64,000 nt of DNA from JALZKA01 sp963715405 (GTDB lineage: Bacteria > Actinomycetota > Thermoleophilia > Solirubrobacterales > 70-9). The notes beneath the pieces were generated by a model. The model searched no databases. It saw only the letters and a program-made list of their open reading frames with translations, and was not told the DNA's origin. A program made the position numbers and the translations under genes. Of this stretch, positions 8,712 through 17,043 are shown piece by piece (positions within the stretch are counted from its first letter, which is position 1; every line of letters starts with the position of its first letter). The stretch lies in NCBI GenBank assembly GCA_963715405.1, contig OY970239.1, positions 2,294,001 through 2,358,000 of the forward strand. Direction: 5' to 3'.

Positions 8712-9395
8712 GTGAGCTCGAGCCCGAAGGCAGAGTGGAAGCGACCGGCAAAGCGGCGTGTGATCGCGATCCGCGACCGCCTCCGCGAGATGTACGGCAG
8801 GCCGGTGAACGAGCCGCACGGCGATCCGGTTCACGAGCTCGTCCTCACGATCCTCTCGCAAAACACCTCGGACACCAACCGCGACGTCGCCTACGCCGGC
8901 ATGCGCGCCCGCTTTAGCTCCTGGCCCGAGGTTCGCGACGCGCCGACGGCGGAGCTCGAGGAGTCGATTCGCCGCGGCGGGCTCGCGCCGACGAAGGCGC
9001 CGCGGATCCAGGCGGTCCTGCGAGAGGTAGGCGATCCGATCGACCTGGACTGGCTGGCGGAAGCTCCCCGCGACGAGGCGATCTCCTACCTCACGGACCT
9101 CCCAGGCGTCGGGCGGAAGACGGCAGCCTGCGTGATGATCTTCTCGTTTGACCGCCCCGAGATCCCCGTGGACACGCACGTTCACCGGGTCGGTGGCCGG
9201 CTCGGCTTGTTCCGCTCGAAGGCCTCGTGGGACGAGGCGCACGACCAGATGCTCAGCGTGACGCCTCCCGAGGACGCCTACGAGCTCCACGTGAACCTGA
9301 TCCGCCACGGGCGAGCGCTGTGCCGCCCCGCACGGCCGAAATGCTCGGAATGCGCGCTCTCCCGCATGTGCCCGTACTACCGCGGGCTTCGTTAA
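8712..9395 (+). CDS. nth: endonuclease III, Fe-S DNA glycosylase/AP lyase
   Basis: Removes oxidised pyrimidines and nicks at abasic sites in base-excision repair. The 227-residue protein has helix-hairpin-helix LPGVGRKTAACV (130-141) with catalytic Lys136, catalytic Asp154 in VDTHVHRV, and the [4Fe-4S] ligands C204, C211, C214 and C220 spaced C-x6-C-x2-C-x5-C as in the family. The start is GTG 8712, 6 nt after TAGCCT (8700-8705), so the mRNA is probably leaderless. The final codons lie inside a tandem 21-bp repeat. Confidence 0.95.
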   Translation: MSSSPKAEWKRPAKRRVIAIRDRLREMYGRPVNEPHGDPVHELVLTILSQNTSDTNRDVAYAGMRARFSSWPEVRDAPTAELEESIRRGGLAPTKAPRIQAVLREVGDPIDLDWLAEAPRDEAISYLTDLPGVGRKTAACVMIFSFDRPEIPVDTHVHRVGGRLGLFRSKASWDEAHDQMLSVTPPEDAYELHVNLIRHGRALCRPARPKCSECALSRMCPYYRGLR

Positions 9396-9421
9396 GCCTT
9401 TACCGCGGGCTTCATTAAGCC
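9378..9421 (+). repeat. tandem direct repeat at the 3' end of nth
   Basis: A 21-bp unit occurs at 9378-9398 and again at 9401-9421, 20 of 21 bases identical, separated by TT. The first copy encodes the last codons and the stop of nth; the second is non-coding. It looks like a local slippage duplication. Confidence 0.85.
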
Positions 9422-9524
9422 GGCCAAGTTGCGGGAAACTACGGATGAAAAGGTCTGTTCGTTAGGCCATTATCTCCTTGGCAGGTGTAATCCGGGCGAA
9501 GTCGCCCACCTAAAGGAGGAAGTT

Positions 9525-10683
9525 TTGAGAACCAGTTCTGGGCGCTTTCGCGCCAAGGGCCACGCGGTCGTAATCGCAGCGATCGTCGCGATCAGCGCGA
9601 TTGTCTTCCCGGCCATGGCCAATGCAGGCACGCCGGTGGTGAGGGACGCGAGAGCGAAAGTGATGACACGCAACCTCTATCTGGGCGCGGACCTCGCTCC
9701 CGCAATCCTCGCGCCGAACGCGCCAACTGCGTACACGGCTGTCGGCGAACATCTACAAGCAGATGCAGGACGCGAACTTCAACGCTCGCGCGAAGCTGCT
9801 CGCCAACGAGATCGAGGCCACCAAGCCGGGTCTCATCGGGCTCCAGGAGGTCTCGCACTGGATGCGCGACGACGAAGTGAACACGAGCGTCCAGGCGACG
9901 GAGACCGTCTATGACTACCTCGAGCTCCTCACGGACGAGCTCTAGGCGCCGCGGCCTCAACTACTCGGTGGCCGAGGTCCAGGAAGAGGCGGATCTCGAG
10001 TTCCCTGCCGACACGACCGGGGACGGAAACCCCGACTTTGACGCGCGGCTCCTCATGCGTGACGTCATCCTCGTCAGACAGGGCATCCAGGTAAACGCGA
10101 GCGGTAGCGAGAACTACCCGCAGAACGTTCGTGACCGATCAACACGGCCGCGTTCGGCTCGGTCACCGTCAAGCGCGGCTACACGTGGGTCGACGTCAAG
10201 ACGCGTCCGCGGGCGCACAGAGTTCCGGTTCGTCAACACGCACCTCGAGGCGTTCAATGCGACGTTCCGCAACTTCCAGGCCCAAAACCTGACGATCGGA
10301 AGCGGCGTCACGGACGTGGCGAAGCCGGTGGTCCTGGTCGGCGATCTCAACTCGGATCCGGACGACCCGACGAGCGACCCGCCGCAGCCAAGGCGGCGGT
10401 GCGAACAACGCCGCCTACAACACCGTCATCGCTGACGGGTTCGATGACCTGGGCGTGGAGGTGAACACGTGCTGCTTCTCGGAGACGATCCGCGATGCCA
10501 ACCCGGCGTTCACCTCCAGGATCGACCACGTGATGGGCAAGCCGTTCGGCTCGCAGGACGTCACTCGAGCTCAGCTCCACGCTGATCGGGACGGACCAGT
10601 CGAACCGGACCGGCACCGGCCTCTGGCCGTCCGACCACGGCGGCGTTGTGTCGCGCCTGCTCATCGAGGCTCCCACTCCGTAA
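9525..10683 (+). pseudogene. secreted endonuclease/exonuclease/phosphatase-family protein, multiply frameshifted
   Basis: Starts at TTG 9525 after a strong AGGAGG and encodes a signal peptide (VVIAAIVAISAIVFPAMANA). EEP-family pieces follow: MTRNLYLGADL, GLIGLQEVSHWMRDDE, FRFVNTHLEAF, VVLVGDLNSDPDDP, RIDHVMGK and GLWPSDHGGVVSRLL, ending at TAA 10681-10683. These pieces lie in changing frames (at least six shifts, near 9750, 9940, 10135, 10200, 10395 and 10560). No nonsense codon occurs inside the conserved pieces. An intact version would be a secreted metal-dependent nuclease or phosphodiesterase of about 385 residues. Either the gene is decaying or the sequence is locally poor. Confidence 0.75.
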
Positions 10684-10703
10684 CGCCTGAAGAAGGGTTC
10701 GAG

Positions 10704-10735
10704 AAGGGGCGGGCGGCTTCGGCCGCCCGCCCCTT
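10704..10735 (+). terminator. GC-rich hairpin terminator with TTCG tetraloop
   Basis: AAGGGGCGGGCGGC pairs perfectly with GCCGCCCGCCCCTT around a TTCG loop (14-bp stem). It lies 20 nt after the stop of the nuclease gene and before the cytochrome c promoter. There is no long T-tract. GTGTCAGGCAC, one of the short dispersed palindromes, follows at 10740-10750. Confidence 0.85.
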
Positions 10736-10768
10736 ACTCGTGTCAGGCACATATATAAACTCGCGCCG

Positions 10769-11245
10769 GTGAACAGGGGCCCCTTCCTCATCTTCGGCGC
10801 CTTCGCGGTGGTTTGCCTCCTCGTCGTGGTCAAGGTCGTCTCCGGCCAGGGCGCCGAAAGCGCTGCGCCGGTGGCGGTCAAAAGCCAAGACGAAGACGGA
10901 AAGCTCCTCTTCGCGAACAACTGCGGCCCGTGCCACACCCTCGCGGCAGCCGGCTCCGACGGGGTCGTCGGACCCAACCTCGATCAGGTTCTGGCACCAG
11001 GTGGCAACGCCACCTACGAAGGCTCGTACAACCGCGCGATCTCGGCGATCACGTGCGGATTCGGGAACGGGCGGATGCCGGCCGGCATCCTGCAGGGCGA
11101 GAACGCCCAAGAGGTCGCGGCATTCGTCGGGGCCTACGCCGGTCAGGCCGGCGACGATTCCGAGCCCCTGACGGACACGGACGAGGCCCCAAGAGACCCA
11201 CCTCCCACCTGCACGGAAGACGACCCGAGCACCGACACGGGCTGA
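10769..11245 (+). CDS. membrane-anchored monohaem cytochrome c
   Basis: An electron carrier on the outer face of the membrane. The 158-residue protein has an N-terminal hydrophobic segment (residues 5-25, signal anchor), haem-binding CGPCH (52-56) and a likely distal ligand Met103 in NGRMPAG. The tail is rich in Asp, Glu, Thr and Pro. The start is GTG 10769; TATATAAA lies 9 nt upstream, which suggests a leaderless mRNA. No oxidase gene is adjacent, so the partner is unknown. Confidence 0.88.
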   Translation: MNRGPFLIFGAFAVVCLLVVVKVVSGQGAESAAPVAVKSQDEDGKLLFANNCGPCHTLAAAGSDGVVGPNLDQVLAPGGNATYEGSYNRAISAITCGFGNGRMPAGILQGENAQEVAAFVGAYAGQAGDDSEPLTDTDEAPRDPPPTCTEDDPSTDTG

Positions 11246-11293
11246 CCGACCCGGGGCCGGGGACGGGCGCGCGCTTAGCTCAAGGCGGGGTGA

Positions 11294-11404
11294 CTCGGTG
11301 GGCGGATGCCCCCTCCAGGAGGCCAACGCTGAAGCGAGGGACGGCGATTCGGCATCGCGAGCCCAAATTACTAGGCCTCCTGGAGGGGGCAGGCGCCCGC
11401 CGAG
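11294..11404 (+). ncRNA. candidate structured RNA / long imperfect hairpin upstream of dnaK
   Basis: A perfect 18-bp arm pair, TGCCCCCTCCAGGAGGCC (11307-11324) with its complement at 11374-11391, extends through a 2x2 internal loop into another 11 bp (11294-11304 with 11394-11404, one G-U). The 49-nt apex holds two further hairpins: CGC-TGAA-GCG at 11327-11336, and GCGAT/ATCGC at 11344-11358 enclosed by GGG/CCC. The result is a three-way junction on a 29-bp stem. It is non-coding and I recognise no known RNA family. It could be an elaborate terminator for the cytochrome gene, a small RNA or a palindromic element. Confidence 0.5.
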
Positions 11405-11410
11405 GCGCCC

Positions 11411-11446
11411 CACGTATGACCAATACGTGCGTATATCTGCTATCCT
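11411..11446 (+). promoter_or_regulatory. dnaK promoter with overlapping palindromic operator
   Basis: CACGTAT-GACCA-ATACGTG (11411-11429) is a perfect 7-bp inverted repeat with a 5-nt spacer. A -10-like TATCCT follows at 11441-11446, and a weak -35 (TGACCA) would fall inside the palindrome. A repressor bound here would block RNA polymerase. The site is not a match to the HspR HAIR consensus or to CIRCE, so the regulator is unknown. Confidence 0.5.
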
Positions 11447-11494
11447 CTCGCTTAGATTTCTTACGAAACCAAACCTGAACCAGGAGAATCAGAC

Positions 11495-13405
11495 ATGGCC
11501 AAGACCATCGGCATTGACCTCGGAACAACCAACTCGTGCGTCGCCGTCTTCGAAGGCGGCGAGCCGACCGTGCTCGAGAACTCCGAAGGCGGGCGCACCA
11601 CCCCGTCCGTAGTCGCGTTCACCGAGGGCGGCGACCGTCTCGTCGGCACCGTCGCCAAGCGCCAGGCGGTCATGAACCCGGAGAACACGATCTTCTCGAT
11701 CAAGCGCTTCATGGGCCGCAAGGAGGCCGAGGTCAAGGAAGAGGAGACGATCGTCCCCTACAAGGTCGTTGCCGGCCCCGGTGGCGACGTGCGCGTGGAC
11801 GTGCGCGGCAAGCAGTACTCGCCGCCCGAGATCTCCGCGATGATCCTCCAGAAGCTGAAGGCCGATGCCGAGGCAAAGCTTGGCGAGCCGGTCGAATCGG
11901 CGGTCATCACCGTCCCCGCGTATTTCAACGACGACCAGCGCCAGGCTACGAAGGACGCCGGCAAGGTGGCGGGCCTCGACGTCAAGCGCATCATCAACGA
12001 GCCGACCGCGGCGGCTCTCGCCTATGGCATCGACAAGTCGGCCGAAGACCAGAACGTCCTCGTCTTCGACCTCGGCGGCGGCACCTTCGACGTCTCGATC
12101 CTCGAGATCGGCGACGGCGTCTTCAAGGTCCTCGCGACCGCCGGCGACAACCACCTCGGCGGCGACAACTGGGACAAGGCGATCGTCGAATGGATGGTGG
12201 CCGAGTTCAAGCGCGACCAGGGCGTCGATCTCTCACAGGACAAGAACTCGCTCCAGCGCCTCTACGAGGCGGCGGAGAAGGCGAAGATCGAGCTCTCTTC
12301 GACGCAGGAGACGCAGATCTCGATCCCGTTCATCACGGCTGTCGACAACCAGCCGCGCCACCTCGAGATGCGCCTCTCCCGCGCGAAGCTCGCCGAACTC
12401 ACGTCGGACCTGCTCGAGCGCGTCGTTGCGCCCGTCAAGCAGGCGATGTCAGACGCGTCGGCGACCGAGATCGACCACGTGGTCCTCGTCGGCGGTATGA
12501 CGCGCATGCCCGCCGTCCAGGAGAAGGTGAAGGAGCTCACCGGCAAGGACCCGCACCAGGGCGTGAACCCGGACGAGGTCGTCGCTATCGGTGCTGCGAT
12601 CCAGGCCGGCGTGCTCTCGGACGACGTGAAGGACGTCCTCCTGCTCGACGTCACCCCGCTCACCCTCGGAATCGAAACCAAGGGCGGCGTGATGACGAGG
12701 CTCATCGAGCGAAACACGACGATCCCCTCGCGCAAGGCCGAGACGTTCTCGACCGCTCAGGACAATCAGCCCGAGGTCGAGATCCACGTCCTCCAGGGCG
12801 AGCGCGAGATGGCGGCCTACAACAAGTCGCTTGGCAAGTTCCAGCTCACCGGCATCCCGCCGGCGCCTCGCGGCATGCCGCAGATCGAGGTCGCCTTCGA
12901 CATCGACGCGAACGGCATCCTCTCAGTCTCGGCCAAGGACCTCGGCACCGGCAAGGAGCAGTCGATCGAGATCAAGGGCGGCTCCGGGCTCGACGAGTCC
13001 GAGGTCGAGCAGATGATCAAGGACGCCGAAGCACATGCCGACGAGGACCGCTCGCAGCGCGAGCTCGCCGAGGCGCGAAACGTCGCCGAGAACGCCGCGT
13101 ACACGGCTGAAAAGCAGGTATCGGAGCTGGACGAGCAGATCTCCGACGAGGAGAAGTCCGACATCGAGTCGCAAATCGCGGCGATCCGCGAGTCGCTCGA
13201 TTCGGCGGACGCTGCCGACCTCACCGCCAAGACCGAAGCGCTCCAGACCAAGTTCCACGGCATCTCGGAGCGCATCTACCAGGCGGCTGCGGCCGAAGGT
13301 GCGGACGGCGCGGATGGCGCGACGTCCGCAAACGGCGCCTCGGCCGAGGCCGAAGCCGAGGAGGAGGTTGTCGACGCCGAGGTGGTTGACGAGGAGCGCG
13401 CGTAA
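11495..13405 (+). CDS. dnaK: Hsp70 chaperone DnaK
   Basis: An ATP-driven chaperone that binds unfolded peptides and works with DnaJ and GrpE. The 636-residue protein has the phosphate loop IGIDLGTTNSCVAV, FDLGGGTFDVSILEI and VLVGGMTRMPAVQ in the ATPase domain, then the substrate-binding domain starting near DVTPLTLGIETKGG and an acidic tail. ATG 11495 follows AGGAG. It is first in the operon dnaK-grpE-dnaJ-hspR; its TAA overlaps the grpE ATG. Expression is probably repressed by HspR, as in other actinobacteria, and possibly by a factor at the 11411 palindrome. Confidence 0.98.
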   Translation: MAKTIGIDLGTTNSCVAVFEGGEPTVLENSEGGRTTPSVVAFTEGGDRLVGTVAKRQAVMNPENTIFSIKRFMGRKEAEVKEEETIVPYKVVAGPGGDVRVDVRGKQYSPPEISAMILQKLKADAEAKLGEPVESAVITVPAYFNDDQRQATKDAGKVAGLDVKRIINEPTAAALAYGIDKSAEDQNVLVFDLGGGTFDVSILEIGDGVFKVLATAGDNHLGGDNWDKAIVEWMVAEFKRDQGVDLSQDKNSLQRLYEAAEKAKIELSSTQETQISIPFITAVDNQPRHLEMRLSRAKLAELTSDLLERVVAPVKQAMSDASATEIDHVVLVGGMTRMPAVQEKVKELTGKDPHQGVNPDEVVAIGAAIQAGVLSDDVKDVLLLDVTPLTLGIETKGGVMTRLIERNTTIPSRKAETFSTAQDNQPEVEIHVLQGEREMAAYNKSLGKFQLTGIPPAPRGMPQIEVAFDIDANGILSVSAKDLGTGKEQSIEIKGGSGLDESEVEQMIKDAEAHADEDRSQRELAEARNVAENAAYTAEKQVSELDEQISDEEKSDIESQIAAIRESLDSADAADLTAKTEALQTKFHGISERIYQAAAAEGADGADGATSANGASAEAEAEEEVVDAEVVDEERA

Positions 13406-14070
13406 TGGCGAAGCGACCCCAGGTCGAAGCGGACGTCGCAGAGACGGAGGCGGCCGACGCCGACCCGGGAGCGGGGTCTGACCCCTCCCCTCCGGAAGCT
13501 GAGGCTCCGGCAGACGTTGGCGAGGGGCCTGACCCCACAGACGCCACCGAGCACGACCGCCTGACCGAGCTCGAGCGCGAGCGCGACGAGTACCTCGATC
13601 TCGCCCAGCGCAGCCGGGCCGATCTCGAGAACTTCCGCAAGCGCTCCGCGCGGGACTCACACGAAGCCGAGCGCCGTGGCCGCGCGCACGTCGCGCGCGG
13701 CCTCGTGCCCGCGGTGGACAACCTCGAGCGGGCGCTTCAGGCTGCCGGGGTGGATCTCCAGCCGCCCGACGGGCCGAGCCGCGCCGCGGGAGCGGCGGAG
13801 GAGCCCGCGAGCCGCGAGGTCTCGGCCCACGAGGCGCTCGCTGCCGGAGTCGCGCTCGTCCACTCAGAGATCGTCGGCGCGCTTCGCAGCGCCGGCGTCG
13901 AGTCGTTTGATCCTGCGGGAGAGAAGTTCGACCCGAGCCTCCACGAGGCCCTCTCGGCACGGCCGGCAATCGACTCAGAAGAAGCCGGGATCGTCGCCGA
14001 GACGCTCCAGCGCGGTTACGTCCTCGGCGACATCCTGATCCGCCCCGCCCGGGTGGTCGTCACCTCGTAA
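13405..14070 (+). CDS. grpE: nucleotide exchange factor GrpE
   Basis: Releases ADP from DnaK. The 221-residue protein has an acidic disordered N-terminus (about 1-50), a long helix (RSRADLENFRKRSARDSHEA) and the C-terminal beta domain (FDPSLHEALSA, LQRGYVLGDILIRPARVVV). Residues 80-105 hold an unusual loop of Gly, Pro and Ala. The N-terminal tail is partly encoded by two GGGGTC/CCTGACCCC palindromes (13473-13485 and 13524-13536), giving GSDP and GPDP. ATG 13405 overlaps the dnaK stop (TAATG), so translation is coupled. Confidence 0.95.
   Translation: MAKRPQVEADVAETEAADADPGAGSDPSPPEAEAPADVGEGPDPTDATEHDRLTELERERDEYLDLAQRSRADLENFRKRSARDSHEAERRGRAHVARGLVPAVDNLERALQAAGVDLQPPDGPSRAAGAAEEPASREVSAHEALAAGVALVHSEIVGALRSAGVESFDPAGEKFDPSLHEALSARPAIDSEEAGIVAETLQRGYVLGDILIRPARVVVTS
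13473..13536 (+). repeat. two GGGGTCTGACCCC-type palindromes inside grpE
   Basis: GGGGTCTGACCCC at 13473-13485 and GGGGCCTGACCCC at 13524-13536. Both are in frame in the disordered N-terminal part of GrpE. The same element occurs at 35394-35428 and 61713-61787. Confidence 0.8.
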
Positions 14071-14082
14071 GGAGGCCCCGCA

Positions 14083-15180
14083 ATGGCCCAAGACCTCTAC
14101 TCAGTCCTCGGCGTCGACAAGAAGGCCTCCGCCGAGGAGATCAAGAAGGCGTACCGAAAGCTCGCGCGCGACAACCACCCCGACCGCAACCCCGACAACC
14201 CCGCGGCCGAGGAGCGCTTCAAGGAGATCCAGGGCGCCTACGACACTCTGTCCGACCCCGAGAAGCGCCGCGAGTACGACTCGGGCGGAGCCTTCGGGTT
14301 CGACCCGCGGAACTTCGCTGGCGGCGCAGCGCAGAACCTGGGCGACATCTTCTCGTTCTTCTCTCGCGGCCGCGGCGGGGCGGCGATGCACGGAAACGAT
14401 CTCGAGACCAACGTCTCGCTCAGCTTCGACCAGGCGATGGCCGGGACCGAGATCACGGTCACGGTTCCGAAGCAAGCGTCCTGCACGACGTGCGGCGGTT
14501 CGGGCGCAAAGCCGGGCACAGTTCCCCACACCTGCCCACGCTGTCATGGCCGCGGCGTTGACTCCGAAAGCCAGGGCTTCTTCTCGATCTCTCAGCCGTG
14601 CGCCCAGTGCGGCGGCCGCGGTGAGGTCGTGGACGATCCCTGTCCCACCTGTCAGGGCTCCGGCCTCACGATGCAGCGAAAGCGCTACCGGGTGAAAGTC
14701 CCCGCCGGCGTCCACGACGGAAGCCGCATCCGGGTCGCAGGCAAGGGCGAGGAGGGGCCCGGCGGCGGCCCGGCCGGCGACCTCTACGTCCGGGTCCACG
14801 TTGCGCCGTCGCCCGTCTTCGCTCGGCGATCGGACGGGAACCTCGAAGTGCGCGTACCGATCACTATCCCCGAGGCGATCAACGGGGCGACGGTCGAAGT
14901 GCCCACCCTTGACGGAACGAAGCGCATCCGAGTCCCGGCGGGCACGCAACACGGCACGCTGCAGCGCCTCCGCGGCGAGGGACCCCCGCGGCCGAGCGGT
15001 CGTGGGCGCCGCGACATCCACTACCGGCTCGAGATCGAAGTCCCCTCCGATCTCTCGCGAGCAGGCAAGCGAGCTGTCGAAGACCTGGCGAAGGCGCTGA
15101 ACGGCCACGATCCGCGTGAGCGGATCCTGAGCGCGGCGCGCTCGAAGCCGACCGCCGAGAAGGAGAAGATGAAGTCATGA
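14083..15180 (+). CDS. dnaJ: Hsp40 co-chaperone DnaJ
   Basis: Stimulates DnaK ATPase and delivers substrates. The 365-residue protein has a J domain with HPD (32-34), a Gly/Phe-rich linker, four zinc-binding CxxCxGxG repeats (CTTCGGSG, CPRCHGRG, CAQCGGRG, CPTCQGSG), and two beta-rich C-terminal domains. AAGGAGG sits just before ATG 14083, 12 nt after grpE. Its TGA overlaps the hspR ATG. Confidence 0.97.
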   Translation: MAQDLYSVLGVDKKASAEEIKKAYRKLARDNHPDRNPDNPAAEERFKEIQGAYDTLSDPEKRREYDSGGAFGFDPRNFAGGAAQNLGDIFSFFSRGRGGAAMHGNDLETNVSLSFDQAMAGTEITVTVPKQASCTTCGGSGAKPGTVPHTCPRCHGRGVDSESQGFFSISQPCAQCGGRGEVVDDPCPTCQGSGLTMQRKRYRVKVPAGVHDGSRIRVAGKGEEGPGGGPAGDLYVRVHVAPSPVFARRSDGNLEVRVPITIPEAINGATVEVPTLDGTKRIRVPAGTQHGTLQRLRGEGPPRPSGRGRRDIHYRLEIEVPSDLSRAGKRAVEDLAKALNGHDPRERILSAARSKPTAEKEKMKS

Positions 15181-15641
15181 CCTCGCACCCTCCTTCGCGC
15201 CGCAGCCAGACCACCGTCAGAGTGTCCTCGAGCCGAGGGGTATTCATGATCTCGGTCGCGGCCGAGCTCGCCGAGATGCACCCGCAGACGCTTCGCATGT
15301 ACGAGGCGCGCGGCCTGATCACGCCGAAGCGCTCGCCCAAAAACACCCGTCTCTATTCACAAGACGACGTCGAGCGCCTTCGCCGCATCCAGAAGATGAC
15401 CGCCGAGGAGGGCCTCAACCTCGCCGGCGTCGAGACCGTGCTTGAGATGGAGACCGAGCTCGAGAAGGCGCGCGCCGAGATGGCGAAGCTCCGCGAGCGA
15501 ACGGCCAAGCTCGAAGCCGAGATGGCTAACGCGATCGAGCGCGTAAAGCGCGAGGGTCGAGCCGAGATCGTCCCCTACGGCAAGTACGAGTCAGAGGGAA
15601 TGGAGCCGGTGAAGATCCGGGTCAAGCGGGCGGAGAACTAG
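15177..15641 (+). CDS. hspR: MerR-family heat-shock repressor HspR
   Basis: A 154-residue MerR-type regulator with a winged helix (MISVAAELAEMHPQTLRMYE, then RGLITPKRSPKNTRLYS) and a coiled-coil (METELEKARAEMAKLRERTA). As the last gene of the dnaK operon it is the expected HspR, which represses dnaK and clpB with DnaK as co-repressor in Streptomyces. ATG 15177 overlaps the dnaJ stop (ATGA). Its stop TAG shares a CTAG with the convergent hydrolase gene. Confidence 0.92.
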   Translation: MTSHPPSRRSQTTVRVSSSRGVFMISVAAELAEMHPQTLRMYEARGLITPKRSPKNTRLYSQDDVERLRRIQKMTAEEGLNLAGVETVLEMETELEKARAEMAKLRERTAKLEAEMANAIERVKREGRAEIVPYGKYESEGMEPVKIRVKRAEN

Positions 15642-16561
15642 CGCTTCTCGGTCGCCAGGAGCTCGGCCGCGATCAGGCGAATCGTCTCCTCGCCATAGGA
15701 CTGCGAGGGATTGCCGTCGGTCATGACCGCCACCGAGTAGCTCTCCCCGTGCAGGTCGACGTGCGCCATCTGGTGAACGAGCTCACCGGTCTCGCCCGGC
15801 CGCCAGCCGCCCTTGAAGCGAACCCGGGCCTCCGCTGGCGCGACTTCGGGTACTCCCCAGCTCTGCGAAGGGATGATGGAGCTCATCATCTCGTTGGCCG
15901 TGTCGCCTCCCGGAAGGTTGAGGAGTTCGTCGATCTCCGACATGAAGAGCGCGAGGTCGCCAGCGCTCAACTGCACGTTCGACCAGTGACCGACGCCACC
16001 GGAGTAGTCAGCCATCCCCGCGACCTCTGCGACCTCGTTGAGTCCCGCGTCGCCGACCCGCTCGTAGATCGCGTCGGCGGCGTCGTTGTCTGAGAGCGTG
16101 ATCATCTGATTCAGGGTTGTTCGAGTCGCCTCGTCGAGGGGCAGCTCCTCGCGCCGGAGGCGACGCAGCTCCGCGACCAGCAACATCGCCTTCGACACGC
16201 TCGCCGAGAAGAACGTCCGGCCCGCGTCGAATCCGATCGCCCGCCCCTCCGGTCCTATTGCGGCGAACGAGACGAGCCCAGTCCGGCCTTCGGCGATCCT
16301 CTGCGCGTCGTCCTCGGATCCCTTCGCGGGCCATGAAACCCGGCCCTTGCCAGCCTTCGCCTTCGCCTTCGCGAGGACGGGCGAGACCCGGGCCGCGTGG
16401 TCCGTTTGCGAGGAGCCCGCGGTTTCAGGAGGCGTACTTACCGCCTCGCCGAACTTGACCCCCCCGAACACCGCAAGGGTGAAGCACCCGGTCACGGCCG
16501 CTACTGAAAGTGTCGGAACGGCGGCGGGCCGGATTCTCGGGCGAGAGTCCAAGGGCAGCAA
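15638..16561 (-). CDS. class A beta-lactamase-like serine hydrolase
   Basis: A 307-residue exported or membrane-anchored protein with an N-terminal hydrophobic segment (17-36). It has the three active-site motifs of penicillin-recognising enzymes: S121-V-S-K124, S157-D-N and K-G-G. An Ala/Lys-rich linker separates the anchor from the catalytic domain. It could be a beta-lactamase, a peptidase or a cell-wall enzyme; the sequence does not decide. The start at 16561 leaves only 26 nt to the divergent small membrane gene, so a later start is possible. Confidence 0.82.
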   Translation of the reverse strand: MLPLDSRPRIRPAAVPTLSVAAVTGCFTLAVFGGVKFGEAVSTPPETAGSSQTDHAARVSPVLAKAKAKAGKGRVSWPAKGSEDDAQRIAEGRTGLVSFAAIGPEGRAIGFDAGRTFFSASVSKAMLLVAELRRLRREELPLDEATRTTLNQMITLSDNDAADAIYERVGDAGLNEVAEVAGMADYSGGVGHWSNVQLSAGDLALFMSEIDELLNLPGGDTANEMMSSIIPSQSWGVPEVAPAEARVRFKGGWRPGETGELVHQMAHVDLHGESYSVAVMTDGNPSQSYGEETIRLIAAELLATEKR

Positions 16562-16587
16562 AGGATAAGTCTGAGAAACTTCATCTC

Positions 16588-16989
16588 ATGGGGAAGAGGC
16601 GTAAACGACTCGGAGACGATGAAAAGATCGTCGGCGCGGCGCTTGCCGTAGGCCGGATGGCGATCGGCGCGGGCTTCTGGATCGCGCCAGCGGTTGCCGC
16701 GAAGGCCCTCGGCGTGAAACCGATGAATAGCGAAACGCTTGCGGTTTCGCGGCTGGCTGGTACTCGCGACCTGATCCTGGGCGCGTGGCTCGGCGCCGAG
16801 CTTCGAGACGGAGGCCGGCCGCTGGCGCCCGCGGTGGCGGTGATGGCTTGCGATGCGGCCGACACATTGACGTTCGCCCTGCTCACCGCTGCCGGCATGC
16901 AAGAGCGAAAACCGGGCCTCCGCGGACTGGCAGGCGCCGGACCGGCCACCGCCGCCGGCGCCTGGCTGGTCAGCCGCCTGCGTTCGTAG
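16588..16989 (+). CDS. small hypothetical membrane protein
   Basis: 133 residues from ATG 16588. A basic N-terminus (MGKRRKRLGDDEK) precedes two to three hydrophobic segments (VGAALAVGRMAIGAGFWIAP; MACDAADTLTFALLTAAGM; a Gly/Ala-rich C-terminal stretch). I do not recognise the family. It is divergent from the serine hydrolase and upstream of clpB. Confidence 0.6.
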   Translation: MGKRRKRLGDDEKIVGAALAVGRMAIGAGFWIAPAVAAKALGVKPMNSETLAVSRLAGTRDLILGAWLGAELRDGGRPLAPAVAVMACDAADTLTFALLTAAGMQERKPGLRGLAGAGPATAAGAWLVSRLRS

Positions 16990-17008
16990 CTACCTCAACG
17001 CTCCTAAA

Positions 17009-17021
17009 GGTGCCAGGTACC
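17009..17021 (+). repeat. GGTGCCAGGCACC-type palindrome (variant)
   Basis: GGTGCCAGGTACC between the small membrane gene and clpB; compare 56306-56318 (GGTGCCAGGCACC) and 10740-10750 (GTGTCAGGCAC). Confidence 0.6.
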
Positions 17022-17043
17022 AACTTGAGGGTTCGTGGCTAAC

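Noticed and set aside
9426..9524. Riboswitch in the leader of the secreted nuclease
   Set aside because: A GGGCGA/TCGCCC hairpin precedes the ribosome-binding site, but no known aptamer consensus is recognisable.
11278..11284. HAIR half site GCTCAAG upstream of dnaK
   Set aside because: No left half at 7-nt spacing and more than 150 bp from the promoter.
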